From positions 1 through 64,000 of the forward strand of contig RAYQ01000006.1 in assembly GCA_003612395.1 (NCBI GenBank): a stretch of 64,000 nt of DNA, given 5' to 3'. Origin of the DNA: Parablautia intestinalis. GTDB lineage: Bacteria > Bacillota > Clostridia > Lachnospirales > Lachnospiraceae. The first letter of the stretch is position 1, and each line of letters opens with the position of its first letter. Below are positions 16,419-25,673 of this stretch, one piece after another. The position numbers and the translations under genes are program-made. The notes under the pieces were generated by a model, which saw only the letters and a program-made list of their open reading frames with translations, was not told the origin of the DNA and searched no databases.

Positions 16419-18088
16419 ATTTCCATAATAATAGGCAGAATCATGGGACGACGTTTTGTTTTTTTCCATACAAACTCGCCAAGGGCATCCTTGATGGCGC
16501 TTTTTAATTTTCCCCAATCAGCTATTCCCCTGCTAAGGCAGCCATCCACCGCCTCATTTACCACAATTCTGGCTTCCTCCATCAGTTCATCAGACTCTCT
16601 TACATATACAAACCCTCTGGACACAATATCAGGCCCGCTCACCAGCTCATCACTGGCCCCATCCAGCCCAAGTACAACAATTAAAATGCCGTCCTCCGCA
16701 AGATGCTGTCTGTCTCTGAGCACAATATTCCCAACATCGCCTACTCCCAGTCCGTCTACCAAAATGTCTCCCACCGGCACTTTTCCTGTTACCTGTGCCT
16801 TCTCCTGGGTAAGTTCCAGAACATCTCCGGACTGCAGTATAAAAATATTTTCCTTTGGATATCCCAGCTCCCTGGCAACCTTGGCCTGCGCCTTTAAATG
16901 CTTATATTCCCCATGAATCGGAACCGTGTATTTAGGCCTCACTAAAGTGTGAATCAGCTTGATTTCCTCCTGGCAGGCATGGCCTGAAACATGTACATCC
17001 TGGAAGATTACATCGGCGCCCTTTAGCAAAAGCTCATTGATCACGTTTGTAACTGCCTTCTCATTTCCCGGAATCGGATGGGAAGAAAAAATTACGGTAT
17101 CCGTAGGTCCTATGGAAACTTTTTTGTGATTATCTCCTGCCATGCGGCTTAAGGCCGCCATACTCTCCCCCTGGCTTCCCGTTGTGATGATAACCGTTTT
17201 TTCATCAGGATAATTTTTAAGCTGCTCAATATCGATCAGCGTATTTTCAGGGATACTCAAATATCCTAAGTTAGTTGCTGTTTCAATGACACTGACCATG
17301 CTGCGGCCTTCCACCACTACCTTACGGCCGAATTTGTAAGCAGTATTGATAATCTGCTGCACCCTGTCCACATTGGAGGCGAAAGTCGCAATAATAATAC
17401 GGGTGTTTTTATGCTCCTGAAAGAGAATATCGAAAGTCCGCCCCACAGTACGTTCCGAGGGTGTAAAGCCTGTCCGCTCCGCATTGGTGGAATCGCACAT
17501 AAGCGCCAGTACACCCTTTTTACCGATTTCGGCAAAGCGCTGCAAATCAATGGCATCGCCGAACACCGGCGTATAGTCCACCTTGAAATCTCCTGTGTGC
17601 ACTACAATACCGGCCGGCGAATATATAGCCAGAGCCGCCGCATCCACAATACTATGATTTGTCTTAATAAATTCAATTCGAAACTGTCCCAGATTAATAG
17701 ACTGTCCGAATTTCACCACTTTTCTTTTTGTATTATTTGTAAGGTTGTGCTCCTTCAGCTTGTTTTCAATAATTCCCATTGTAAGCTTGGTTGCATAAAT
17801 AGGAGCGTTCACCTCCCGCAGTACATAGGGCAGCGCACCAATATGATCCTCATGACCATGGGTGATAATAAAGCCCTTTACCCGTTCAATATTATTTTTC
17901 AAATAAGTCACATCAGGTATGACCAGGTCAATTCCCAGCATATCATCTTCCGGAAAAGAAAGACCGCAGTCCACAACAATAATACTGTCTTCGTATTCAA
18001 AGGCAGTAATGTTCATGCCAATTTGCTCAAGGCCACCAAGCGGAATGACCTTCAGCGCCAAGCTGCTTTTCTGTTCATTTTTTTTCAA
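16415..18088 (-). CDS. rnj: ribonuclease J
   Basis: 557 aa. Metallo-beta-lactamase/beta-CASP RNase: HGHEDHIG zinc motif near residue 80, LMCDSTNAERTGFTPSE, the beta-CASP segment, and a C-terminal domain (VRESDELMEEAR...). It is a 5'-to-3' exonuclease and endonuclease of mRNA decay and rRNA maturation. The start is TTG behind AGAGGT. Whether it corresponds to RNase J1 or J2 cannot be said from one copy; the catalytic motif is intact, favouring a J1-like enzyme. Confidence 0.95.
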   Translation of the reverse strand: MKKNEQKSSLALKVIPLGGLEQIGMNITAFEYEDSIIVVDCGLSFPEDDMLGIDLVIPDVTYLKNNIERVKGFIITHGHEDHIGALPYVLREVNAPIYATKLTMGIIENKLKEHNLTNNTKRKVVKFGQSINLGQFRIEFIKTNHSIVDAAALAIYSPAGIVVHTGDFKVDYTPVFGDAIDLQRFAEIGKKGVLALMCDSTNAERTGFTPSERTVGRTFDILFQEHKNTRIIIATFASNVDRVQQIINTAYKFGRKVVVEGRSMVSVIETATNLGYLSIPENTLIDIEQLKNYPDEKTVIITTGSQGESMAALSRMAGDNHKKVSIGPTDTVIFSSHPIPGNEKAVTNVINELLLKGADVIFQDVHVSGHACQEEIKLIHTLVRPKYTVPIHGEYKHLKAQAKVARELGYPKENIFILQSGDVLELTQEKAQVTGKVPVGDILVDGLGVGDVGNIVLRDRQHLAEDGILIVVLGLDGASDELVSGPDIVSRGFVYVRESDELMEEARIVVNEAVDGCLSRGIADWGKLKSAIKDALGEFVWKKTKRRPMILPIIMEI

Positions 18089-18308
18089 TCAGTTTTACCT
18101 CTGCTTTCTTTTTAAGCGCCTGTCAGGTTTCCCATTATAACCTAAGCATAGTATGCTGCCTGTGTAACCTCTCACTCCCTGTTCCGTATGGTTTTACTTA
18201 ACCAGATAGATACACATATTGCGCCATACTTACGAAATAAACAGGTTGCTCTGACATGAACGCCGTATTTTCTATAAACAACCGCCTCTTTATCTTGGAC
18301 AGTCTGTT

Positions 18309-18563
18309 TTACATAAGATCCACATCCTCAAGGAGACTTTCAAATACCTCTGCAACCACGGACATTTCCGTATCATCATCTACGATTTCATAGATGCTTT
18401 CCCCGTTTTCCCGCTCTTTTATCTCCTTCAATATAAGGGCTTCTCCATCCCCTTCCCGGGTATCTGCCACCAAAATATACTGCTTTCCACCAAGTTTTGT
18501 CTGCTCTAAAATATAAAACTCCACACTTTCTCCTGTGTCAAGTGTAAATTTAATCTTTTCCAA
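18309..18563 (-). CDS. DUF1292 protein (YrzB-like)
   Basis: 84 aa. Acidic small protein, MEKIKFTLDTGESVEFYILEQ, of the DUF1292 family whose role is unknown. The start is TTG at 18563, immediately after the ruvX stop codon, with the RBS (AGGAG) inside the ruvX end, so translation is coupled. The trio ireB-ruvX-DUF1292 is conserved across Firmicutes. The following 220-bp gap to rnj holds no gene. Confidence 0.88.
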   Translation of the reverse strand: MEKIKFTLDTGESVEFYILEQTKLGGKQYILVADTREGDGEALILKEIKERENGESIYEIVDDDTEMSVVAEVFESLLEDVDLM

Positions 18564-18986
18564 TTATTTTCTCCTGCAATCTAAAAATCCCTGTAAAATA
18601 AGCACAGCTGCAATCTTATCCACATATTCCCCGCGGTTTTCCCTGCGTACTCCTGCTTCTATCATTGCCTTATCCGCAGCAACAGTAGTGAGTCTTTCAT
18701 CCCATGTATGTACCGGCAGTCCTGTGCGCCGCTCCAGCTTATCCTTAAATGCAAGGGTTATTTCCACCCGGGGTCCTAACGTATCGTTCATGTTTTTGGG
18801 CAGTCCCAAAACAATTTCATCTACCTGATATTCCTCTATCAGTTCTTCTATTCTTGCAAACGTCCGGCGTAATTTATTTTCTTCTTTTCTTCTGATAATT
18901 TCTATTCCCTGAGCCGTAATAAACAATGGATCGCTGATTGCTACCCCCACCGTTTTTGCCCCGAAATCCAAACCCATAATTCTCAT
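18564..18986 (-). CDS. ruvX: Holliday junction resolvase RuvX / YqgF
   Basis: 140 aa. RNase H-like fold with the first catalytic Asp in [16 protein letters not shown] and further motif [15 protein letters not shown] and WDERLTT. The family has been assigned Holliday-junction resolution and pre-16S rRNA 5'-end processing; the latter is the better supported role for YqgF. Lies between ireB and DUF1292. Confidence 0.93.
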   Translation of the reverse strand: MRIMGLDFGAKTVGVAISDPLFITAQGIEIIRRKEENKLRRTFARIEELIEEYQVDEIVLGLPKNMNDTLGPRVEITLAFKDKLERRTGLPVHTWDERLTTVAADKAMIEAGVRRENRGEYVDKIAAVLILQGFLDCRRK

Positions 18987-19019
18987 ATTTTTACTACTTT
19001 CTGTTTTCAGCCGTATCTT

Positions 19020-19280
19020 TTATTTCCAATGGCTGCTTTTAATATATTCTGTCAGCATTTCTTCCACCAGCTCATCTCTCTCCACTTTCATAATCATACT
19101 TCTGGCATTTTTATAGCTGGTAATATATGTAGGGTCTCCTGACATGATATACCCCACAATCTGGTTAACCGGATTATACCCCTTCTCAGTCAGCGCCGCA
19201 TATACATCCGCCAGTATTTGTTTTACGCTGGTATTATCTGTCTCCACTTTAAAAAATTGTGTATTTCCTAAATCCTGCAT
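19020..19280 (-). CDS. IreB family regulatory phosphoprotein
   Basis: 86 aa. Matches the IreB (DUF965) family: NVxQILxDVYxALxEKGYNPxNQIVGYxxSGDPxYI. In Enterococcus IreB is phosphorylated on N-terminal threonines by the PASTA kinase IreK and restrains cephalosporin resistance. Here only one N-terminal Thr (Thr7) is obvious. The RBS is AAGGGGAG. First gene of the ireB-ruvX-DUF1292 unit. Confidence 0.92.
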   Translation of the reverse strand: MQDLGNTQFFKVETDNTSVKQILADVYAALTEKGYNPVNQIVGYIMSGDPTYITSYKNARSMIMKVERDELVEEMLTEYIKSSHWK

Positions 19281-19342
19281 AAGTAGCTCCCCTTAATATT
19301 AACATTCACTCGCTCTTATCTTACTCCATTTTACCATAAAAT

Positions 19343-20689
19343 TCAATGTATTTGCGGTTGAAACAGTAAAATATCTGACATAAGCATCTTTGTAAGTACA
19401 CCTTTAACTATCTGGCCCGAAAGATTTTCCTGTGTTTCATATGCCGCGCGAATGTATTCTTTTGTATGTCCAACCTGGTAAATTCTGCCGTTTATCTTCT
19501 TTTCTTCCTCAAACAATATCTCTGTCTGTTTATGTAAATGCGCCTGCCTGTATCTTGCTGACAGCTCTTTTTCAAGCCCTAAAAGCTCATTACTGCGAAG
19601 CGCCTTATCCGCCTCTTTAATTTGCCCGTCCATTATAGCCGCAGGTGTTCCCTGCCTTTTGGAATACTTAAAAATATGCATTTCATAAAATCCGACCTTT
19701 TCCAAAAACCCCTTTGTTTCTTCAAAATCTTCCATGGTTTCCCCCGGAAATCCCACGATCACATCAGTGGTAATGGCCGGATCATCAAAATATTTTCTTA
19801 AAAAACATACTTTTTCATAGTATTCCTTTGTGGAATACTTTCTATTCATTCTTTCAAGTACCCTGTCACAGCCGCTTTGCAAAGAAAGATGAAAGTGCGG
19901 ACAAAGCTTTCCGCATTCGGAAAGCGTTCTGACGAATTCCTCCGTAATAATTCTTGGTTCCAGCGAACCTAACCGAATCCTCTCTATCCCTTCCTCCTGC
20001 TGCAGACGCAAAACAAGCCCGGACAATTTACTGGTGGAAAAATCATTTCCCCCTGTTATTCCGTAAGAGCTTAAATGAATACCTGTCAGAACCACCTCTC
20101 TGTATCCGTTCGCGGAAAGCCTTCTTACCTCATGCAGAATTTCCTCCTGCCCCCTGCTACGTATCCTCCCCCTTACATAGGGAATAATACAGTAAGAGCA
20201 AAATTGATTGCAGCCATCCTGTATTTTAATAAATGCCCTGGTGTGTTCCGCCGTACGCTGCAGCTCCATTGCCTCGTACTCATCCGTCTTTCCGATATCT
20301 GTCATCGTCCGGCCTTTAAGGGTCTTATCTTTCCTGTTCTCTCTATTTGTCAAAAATTCTTCAAGAATAGGAATAAGATCCTTTTTTTTGTTATTTCCAA
20401 TGGCAAGGTCAATGCTCATATCTTTCAGAGCCTCTTCTCCCCCCGCCTGTACATAACATCCCACAGCCACCACCACAGACTCTGGATTTAGTCTTTTTGC
20501 CCTGTGAAGCATCTGCCTGCTTTTTCTGTCCGCAATATTCGTTACAGTACATGTATTTATGATATATATATCGGCTCTTCCATCAAATGGCACAATTGTG
20601 TAGCCTTTTTCCTGCAGTGCCTGCAGCATATAATCCATCTCATACCCGTTCACCTTACATCCAAGATTGTGAAATGCCACGCTTTTCAT
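19343..20689 (-). CDS. mtaB: tRNA (t6A37) methylthiotransferase MtaB
   Basis: 448 aa. MiaB-type radical SAM enzyme in three domains: N-terminal UPF0004 domain with cysteines (HNLGCKVNGYE, NTCTVT, VGCYVQ), radical SAM core with CNQFCSYC, and a C-terminal TRAM region. The start FHNLGCKVNGYE is the MtaB rather than MiaB or RimO signature. It converts t6A to ms2t6A at position 37 of tRNA. Transcribed toward ireB. Confidence 0.94.
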   Translation of the reverse strand: MKSVAFHNLGCKVNGYEMDYMLQALQEKGYTIVPFDGRADIYIINTCTVTNIADRKSRQMLHRAKRLNPESVVVAVGCYVQAGGEEALKDMSIDLAIGNNKKKDLIPILEEFLTNRENRKDKTLKGRTMTDIGKTDEYEAMELQRTAEHTRAFIKIQDGCNQFCSYCIIPYVRGRIRSRGQEEILHEVRRLSANGYREVVLTGIHLSSYGITGGNDFSTSKLSGLVLRLQQEEGIERIRLGSLEPRIITEEFVRTLSECGKLCPHFHLSLQSGCDRVLERMNRKYSTKEYYEKVCFLRKYFDDPAITTDVIVGFPGETMEDFEETKGFLEKVGFYEMHIFKYSKRQGTPAAIMDGQIKEADKALRSNELLGLEKELSARYRQAHLHKQTEILFEEEKKINGRIYQVGHTKEYIRAAYETQENLSGQIVKGVLTKMLMSDILLFQPQIH

Positions 20690-20722
20690 GCCAGCCTCCG
20701 ATTTTTTTGTATTGTTTTATCA

Positions 20723-20754
20723 TTGACTTTTTTATCCTAAGCCTTTACTATAAT
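20723..20754 (+). promoter_or_regulatory. sigma-A-like promoter of the HPr-like gene
   Basis: TTGACT at 20723-20728 with TACTAT at 17 bp or TATAAT at 20 bp (20749-20754). It lies 30 bp before the RBS of the HPr-like gene. Confidence 0.55.
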
Positions 20755-20785
20755 AACACAGGGTATAGAAAAGGAGGTAATTAAA

Positions 20786-21016
20786 ATGAAAACAGTACAG
20801 ATTTCGTTAAATTCTATTGATAAGGTTAAATCTTTTGTAAATGATATTTCCAAATTTGATTATGATTTTGACTTAGTATCCGGCAGATATGTAATTGATG
20901 CCAAATCTATTATGGGTATCTTCAGTCTGGATTTGTCCAAACCTATCGATTTGAATATCCATGCAGAAGATAATATCGATGCCGTTCTCGAAACCTTAAA
21001 GCCTTACATGATCTAA
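20786..21016 (+). CDS. HPr-like protein lacking the phosphoryl-accepting His
   Basis: 76 aa, RBS AAAGGAGG. The C-terminal two-thirds (YVIDAKSIMGIFSLDLSKPIDL) match HPr around its regulatory serine; Ser41 in KSIMG is the Ser46 equivalent. The N-terminal region, where HPr carries the active His15 within a GIHARPA-type motif, is replaced by NDISKFDYDFDL with no His. It therefore cannot carry phosphate in the PTS but could be a Crh-like partner for catabolite control through Ser phosphorylation (inference). It is monocistronic with its own promoter and terminator. Confidence 0.8.
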   Translation: MKTVQISLNSIDKVKSFVNDISKFDYDFDLVSGRYVIDAKSIMGIFSLDLSKPIDLNIHAEDNIDAVLETLKPYMI

Positions 21017-21079
21017 TAACTGCAGTGGAAAAACAAGCGACTGCATAGCAGGCATTTGTTTTTCCTGCGGTATTAACGA

Positions 21080-21127
21080 GCAAACGTCCGGTGAAATCGG
21101 ACAGAGAGTGCGTCAGCACGGGTTTGC
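21080..21127. other. three-way-junction structured element downstream of the HPr-like gene
   Basis: An outer stem GCAAAC / GTTTGC encloses two hairpins, GTCCG-7 nt-CGGAC and GTGC-4 nt-GCAC. It sits in the 3' untranslated region of the HPr-like gene, ahead of the terminator. No known RNA family is recognised. Confidence 0.4.
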
Positions 21128-21175
21128 GAGTTTAGATAATATAATGAGCGGACCAAAATGCATTATGCAAAGTTG

Positions 21176-21205
21176 TGAGCTGGCCGTATGCCAGCTCATT
21201 TTTTT
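21176..21205 (+). terminator. terminator of the HPr-like gene
   Basis: TGAGCTGGC / GCCAGCTCA stem with 5-nt loop followed by seven T on the plus strand. Confidence 0.88.
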
Positions 21206-21211
21206 CGCATT

Positions 21212-22396
21212 TTATTTCCACCTTATCACTTCCACCTGGTCCGTATCGATTGCCTTTTGCACCAGCTCTTCCATTTTTTCTCCCAGCTTTAGCTCATGGC
21301 GTTTAATCACATTTAAATTCGGCTTTGTCACAGGGTGCTTTGCCACAAAAATAGTGCAACAGTCCTCATATGGTAAAATAGAAGTTTCATAAGTTCCGAT
21401 TTTTTCCGCCACACTCACGATTTCCATTTTGTCAAAGCCAATTAACGGACGGAAAACAGGGAGTGAGCACACCTCATTGGTCACCGCCAGAGACTGCACC
21501 GTCTGGGAGGCCACCTGCCCGATACTCTCCCCTGTAATCAGCCCCAGACAGTCATTTTTTATCGCCAGCATTTCCGCAATCCGCATCATGTACCTGCGCA
21601 TAATGATGGTAAGCTCCTCATGAGGGCACTGGTCATAAATATGCAGTTGAATATCCGTAAAATTAATCGTATGAAGGTAAACCGCACCTGCATAGCGGGA
21701 AACCTCCCTGGCCAAGTCAACCACCTTTTGTTTTGCTCTGTCACTGGTATAAGGCGGCGCATGGAAATAAACTGCATCTATCTTGACGCCGCGCTTGGCA
21801 ATCATATATCCGGCAACGGGCGAATCAATTCCTCCTGACAAAAGAAGCATTGCCTTTCCATTGCTGCCTACCGGCATACCGCCGGGCCCTGGTATTTCCA
21901 TAGAATAAATATAGATTTTTTCCCGGATTTCCACATGCAGCATCACATCAGGCCTATGCACATCCACCTGCATCTGCGGAAAAGCATCTAATACCGCACT
22001 GCCAAGCTCCCTGCTAAGCTCCATAGATGTCATGGGATAATTCTTTCTTGCTCTTCTTGTATGAACTTTAAAAGTAATATTCTTATCCTCATACACCTTG
22101 TCCACATAATCCGTAAGGGCCTTCGCAAGCTTCTCATATCCCTCGTCCTCCACATGGACTACCGGACAAATCCCTGAAATGCCAAACACTGTTTTTAAGT
22201 TGTCCACCGTTTCCTCGAAATCAAAATCCGACAGGGCATGTACATAAATTCGCCCGTCTGTATGCGTTACTTTAAATTCACCCTCACACCTTTTAAGGGC
22301 ATATTTAACCTGATGTACCAGCGCATCCTCAAATAAGTATTTATTTTTTCCCTTTACACCGATCTCCGCATATTTAATCAAAAAAACACTGAACAT
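21212..22396 (-). CDS. thiI: tRNA 4-thiouridine synthase ThiI
   Basis: 394 aa. N-terminal ferredoxin-like/THUMP domain (to about 165) and PP-loop ATPase domain with SGGIDSPVAGYM. It lacks the C-terminal rhodanese domain of E. coli ThiI, as in Bacillus, where a dedicated cysteine desulfurase (NifZ) encoded next door supplies sulfur; that partner lies immediately upstream here. It makes s4U8 in tRNA and may feed thiamine synthesis. RBS GAGGAGG. Confidence 0.95.
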   Translation of the reverse strand: MFSVFLIKYAEIGVKGKNKYLFEDALVHQVKYALKRCEGEFKVTHTDGRIYVHALSDFDFEETVDNLKTVFGISGICPVVHVEDEGYEKLAKALTDYVDKVYEDKNITFKVHTRRARKNYPMTSMELSRELGSAVLDAFPQMQVDVHRPDVMLHVEIREKIYIYSMEIPGPGGMPVGSNGKAMLLLSGGIDSPVAGYMIAKRGVKIDAVYFHAPPYTSDRAKQKVVDLAREVSRYAGAVYLHTINFTDIQLHIYDQCPHEELTIIMRRYMMRIAEMLAIKNDCLGLITGESIGQVASQTVQSLAVTNEVCSLPVFRPLIGFDKMEIVSVAEKIGTYETSILPYEDCCTIFVAKHPVTKPNLNVIKRHELKLGEKMEELVQKAIDTDQVEVIRWK

Positions 22397-22581
22397 ATTT
22401 CCTCCTCATTTCTGCGAGGTGAACTTTGTTCACCTTTGTTTTGTTGCGTATCTCTCTCTTTTCCTTGTCAAATATATGAATTTTCTCCCACAGCAGGCCG
22501 GTAAGATGCTCTCATTTTATAGTCAACAGCATTCTATGGCCCGGCATGCTGCGGGATCACAAAATCTTCTTAAGAATACTT

Positions 22582-23736
22582 TTATTGTCTGGTATATTTC
22601 CTGAGCATGGGAATTATATCATACAGCATTTCTAAAGTATAGTTTATTTCTTCCATGGTGGTAAAAACCGAAAAACTAAAACGTATGGTAGATCCCAGGA
22701 GCTGCGGCTCTATTCCCATAGCGCGAAGCGTTGCGGAAGGCTGCGGCTTGCGGGCCGAGCAGGCGCTTCCTGCCGAAACGTAAACACCTTTATCCTCTAA
22801 TGCGTGAAGAATCACTTCGCTGCGCACTCCCTTAAAGGATACGCTTACAATGTGTGGTGCGCCCGTTTCATCCGAATGTCCGTTCACAATCACATCATCT
22901 ATCTTTTGTACGCCGGATACAAAGGCGCGCTTTAGCCGGTACAGTTTTTCCACTTCCCGGTCCAGATCCCCATAAATAATTTCGATTGCCTTTGCCAGTC
23001 CGGCAATGCCCGGAACATTTTCCGTGCCGGAACGGATACCATTTTGCTGTCCGCCGCCGAACACAATGGGTTTTATTTTCACCTTTTCATCTACATATAA
23101 AAATCCGGTTCCTTTCGGCCCATGGATTTTGTGCCCGCTGGCGCTGAGCAGGTCTATCTTCATTCTTTTCGGGTATATTCTGCATTTTCCATATCCCTGT
23201 ACAGCATCTACATGAAATAATATTCTGGGATTGATTCCTTTGATAAGCGCTCCCGCCTTAGCAACTGGCTGCATAGAGCCCACCTCATTGTTTGTATGCA
23301 TGATGGAGACTAATATTGTTTCCCCTGTAATAGCACGCCCCAAATCTTCCAGGCGGATACACCCTTTTTGGTCTACCGGCAGATAAGTTACCCGAAATTC
23401 TTCTTCCTCCAAATGCTTCATAGTCTGAAGAACTGCCGGATGTTCAATCTGTGTTGTGATCAGGTGCCGGCCGCTCCGGCAGTTTGCACGGGCGCATCCC
23501 ATTAAAGCCAGATTATCTGACTCTGTTCCCCCTGAAGTAAAAAATATTTCTTTTTGATTTACTTTCAGATTATCGGCAATTACATCCTTTGCGTAACGTA
23601 TATATTTCTCCGCCTCAACGCCTTTTCTGTGGAGACTTGAGGGGTTTCCATAGTCTTCGCACATAATCCGGGTCATCAGGGCTGCTGCCTTATCGAAGCA
23701 TCTGGTGGTCGCTGAATTATCTAAATATACCTCCAT
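22582..23736 (-). CDS. cysteine desulfurase (NifS/IscS family, ThiI partner)
   Basis: 384 aa. PLP aminotransferase class V: YLDNSATT start, HTNNEVG, PLP lysine in SASGHKIHGPKG, and the mobile catalytic Cys in SAGSACSARK. The pairing with thiI directly downstream matches the B. subtilis nifZ-thiI arrangement and argues that it donates persulfide to ThiI rather than to a full ISC system; no IscU is adjacent. RBS GGAGG before ATG 23736. The 185-bp gap to thiI contains no gene. Confidence 0.92.
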   Translation of the reverse strand: MEVYLDNSATTRCFDKAAALMTRIMCEDYGNPSSLHRKGVEAEKYIRYAKDVIADNLKVNQKEIFFTSGGTESDNLALMGCARANCRSGRHLITTQIEHPAVLQTMKHLEEEEFRVTYLPVDQKGCIRLEDLGRAITGETILVSIMHTNNEVGSMQPVAKAGALIKGINPRILFHVDAVQGYGKCRIYPKRMKIDLLSASGHKIHGPKGTGFLYVDEKVKIKPIVFGGGQQNGIRSGTENVPGIAGLAKAIEIIYGDLDREVEKLYRLKRAFVSGVQKIDDVIVNGHSDETGAPHIVSVSFKGVRSEVILHALEDKGVYVSAGSACSARKPQPSATLRAMGIEPQLLGSTIRFSFSVFTTMEEINYTLEMLYDIIPMLRKYTRQ

Positions 23737-23796
23737 ATTAATCCTCCATTAGTCTTTCTGAACAGAGTGTTCTTTTATCTTACTATTACTATATGA

Positions 23797-24537
23797 TTAT
23801 TGCTCCAAATGGTACATTATAATAGAAAGAACCGTCATGCCGGCAGTCTCTGTCCTTAAAATTCTTTTCCCCAAAGTAATGGGGACAACGCCTTCTTTTG
23901 CAGCAGTCTCAATTTCTTCCGGCGAAAAGCCTCCCTCAGTTCCAATGAAAACAGCAATATCCTTCCCCGGCTGCAGGCTGCCGAACACTTCCCTGGTCTT
24001 TTCCATGCCCTCGGCAAGCTCATAAGGGATCAGCTTTATATCCGCCTGCCTGCTGTAATTTATAGCTTCCTGAAAGCTCATCACATTCCGTACTCTGGGA
24101 ACAATACCCCTTTTACTCTGCTTGGCTGCTGCCCCGGCAATCCCCTGCCACCTTAACACCCTGCTCTCAGCCTTGCGCCCGTCTAATTTCACCACCGCCC
24201 GCTTTACCGCAACGGGAATAATCTCATACACCCCTAACTCCACCGCTTTTTGGATAATCCATTCCATCTTATCTGCCTTTGGCAATCCCTGAAAAAGATA
24301 TACTTTGGCAGGGAGCTCCACGCCTTCTTCCCTGATAAAACGCACTTCGCAGATAATTTCTTCTCCGCTAAGCTCCTTAATACCACAGCGGTATTCCTTT
24401 CCATCCACCCCATTGCTCACAGAAATTTCTTCCTCTGCCTTCATGCGCAGCACATTTTTTATATGGTTTACATCTTTTCCTGTTATAATTACTTTATTTC
24501 CCTGAATCTGCCCGGGTTCCACAAAAAACTGATACAT
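23797..24537 (-). CDS. rsmE: 16S rRNA (uracil1498-N3)-methyltransferase RsmE
   Basis: 246 aa from ATG 24537, just after the prmA stop codon, with RBS GGGGGT. SPOUT methyltransferase: N-terminal PUA-like domain and C-terminal knot with FIGTEGGFSPEEI and LGKRILRTETA, the RsmE signatures. Methylates U1498 of 16S rRNA. The prmA-rsmE pair is common in Firmicutes. Confidence 0.94.
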   Translation of the reverse strand: MYQFFVEPGQIQGNKVIITGKDVNHIKNVLRMKAEEEISVSNGVDGKEYRCGIKELSGEEIICEVRFIREEGVELPAKVYLFQGLPKADKMEWIIQKAVELGVYEIIPVAVKRAVVKLDGRKAESRVLRWQGIAGAAAKQSKRGIVPRVRNVMSFQEAINYSRQADIKLIPYELAEGMEKTREVFGSLQPGKDIAVFIGTEGGFSPEEIETAAKEGVVPITLGKRILRTETAGMTVLSIIMYHLEQ

Positions 24538-24539
24538 TC

Positions 24540-25562
24540 CTATACCCCCGCCTGGTGGTTTTTCCGCGCTATAATACTGACCCATTCGCCCTGATGATTC
24601 ACCTCAAGCACCTCAAGGCCTGCCGCCCTCACCGCACTGATTACAGTTTCTTCCTTATCGTCAATGATCCCTGATGTAATGTAAATGCCGCCTTTTTTCA
24701 GCTGATGGACAATCACCGACGTTAGTTCCACAAGAACCTGTGCCAAAATGTTGGCTACAACAATATCATAGCGTTCATATCCCACTTTATCCTGTATTTC
24801 CTTTTCTGTGATAATATTTCCAATCATCATGGTAAAGTCCTTTGGGTCAATCCCGTTTGCTTCCATGTTTTCTCTCACCGCATCCACGGCACAGGGGTCC
24901 AGATCCGTTCCCACTGCCTTTTTCGCTCCGAACATCAGGGAAAGAATCGCTAAAATACCGCTTCCGGTTCCCACATCCAAAAGCTCTGTTTCCGGCGTTA
25001 TAAATTTACGGAGCGCTTTGATACAAAGCTGTGTGGTATCATGCATACCGGTTCCAAAAGCTGTCCCCGGATCAATGTGTAAAATCATCTTATCCTTATC
25101 CTCAGGCCCGGCTTCCTCCCAGGAAGGAATTATAAGCACATCTCCTATGGTAAACTGGTGGAAATATTGTTTCCAGTTATTAATCCAGTCAATATCCTCC
25201 GTTTCCTCAACGCTAACCGTTCCTTCTCCTATATCCATAAAACATCTTACATCTTCCAGCTCCCTTTTCACACTTTCCAGGACAGCTTCCGCCGTAGTTT
25301 CCTCTCCGTTTAAAATAAGCACCGGACACCCATTCTCCATAGCTTCGCCATCCCTCTCCTCCACGAAGAAGCTTAAATATGCAATTCCATCATCCTGCGG
25401 CCCCTCCGGCGCAATATCCACAAACATCTGCTCTTTCTCAAGAGCCGTAAGCGGCAACTTATCTTCAATCTGCGCCCCCTCAAGCCCTATATCATACAAG
25501 GCGCTGACAATAATATCCTCCGCCTCTGTAACCGTCTTTATCCTGAACTTTATCCATTTCAT
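24540..25562 (-). CDS. prmA: ribosomal protein L11 methyltransferase PrmA
   Basis: 340 aa from ATG 25562; the longer frame begins in a region with no RBS. N-terminal L11-binding domain (MKWIKFRIKT...), then class I methyltransferase domain with DPGTAFGTGMHDTT, LLDVGTGSGILAI and VVANILAQVL. It trimethylates ribosomal protein L11. Slightly longer than E. coli PrmA (~293) because of acidic insertions in the N-terminal half, as usual in Clostridia. Confidence 0.94.
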   Translation of the reverse strand: MKWIKFRIKTVTEAEDIIVSALYDIGLEGAQIEDKLPLTALEKEQMFVDIAPEGPQDDGIAYLSFFVEERDGEAMENGCPVLILNGEETTAEAVLESVKRELEDVRCFMDIGEGTVSVEETEDIDWINNWKQYFHQFTIGDVLIIPSWEEAGPEDKDKMILHIDPGTAFGTGMHDTTQLCIKALRKFITPETELLDVGTGSGILAILSLMFGAKKAVGTDLDPCAVDAVRENMEANGIDPKDFTMMIGNIITEKEIQDKVGYERYDIVVANILAQVLVELTSVIVHQLKKGGIYITSGIIDDKEETVISAVRAAGLEVLEVNHQGEWVSIIARKNHQAGV

Positions 25563-25673
25563 AGTCCAACCTCTTTCTGCCAGATACCATTGACTAGGGA
25601 ACATTTACATATTATCATAGAAATAACTTTGGTGCTATACAAAAATACCCCCTTTCCAGAAAGGATTATTTTC

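Noticed and set aside
18089..18308. missing Fur-family gene between DUF1292 and rnj
   Set aside because: Some Clostridia have one here, but the gap holds no ORF or remnant that I can recognise, so no pseudogene was called.
24808..25593. 261-codon plus-strand ORF opposite prmA
   Set aside because: Antisense to a well-supported methyltransferase; Ser-rich shadow translation.
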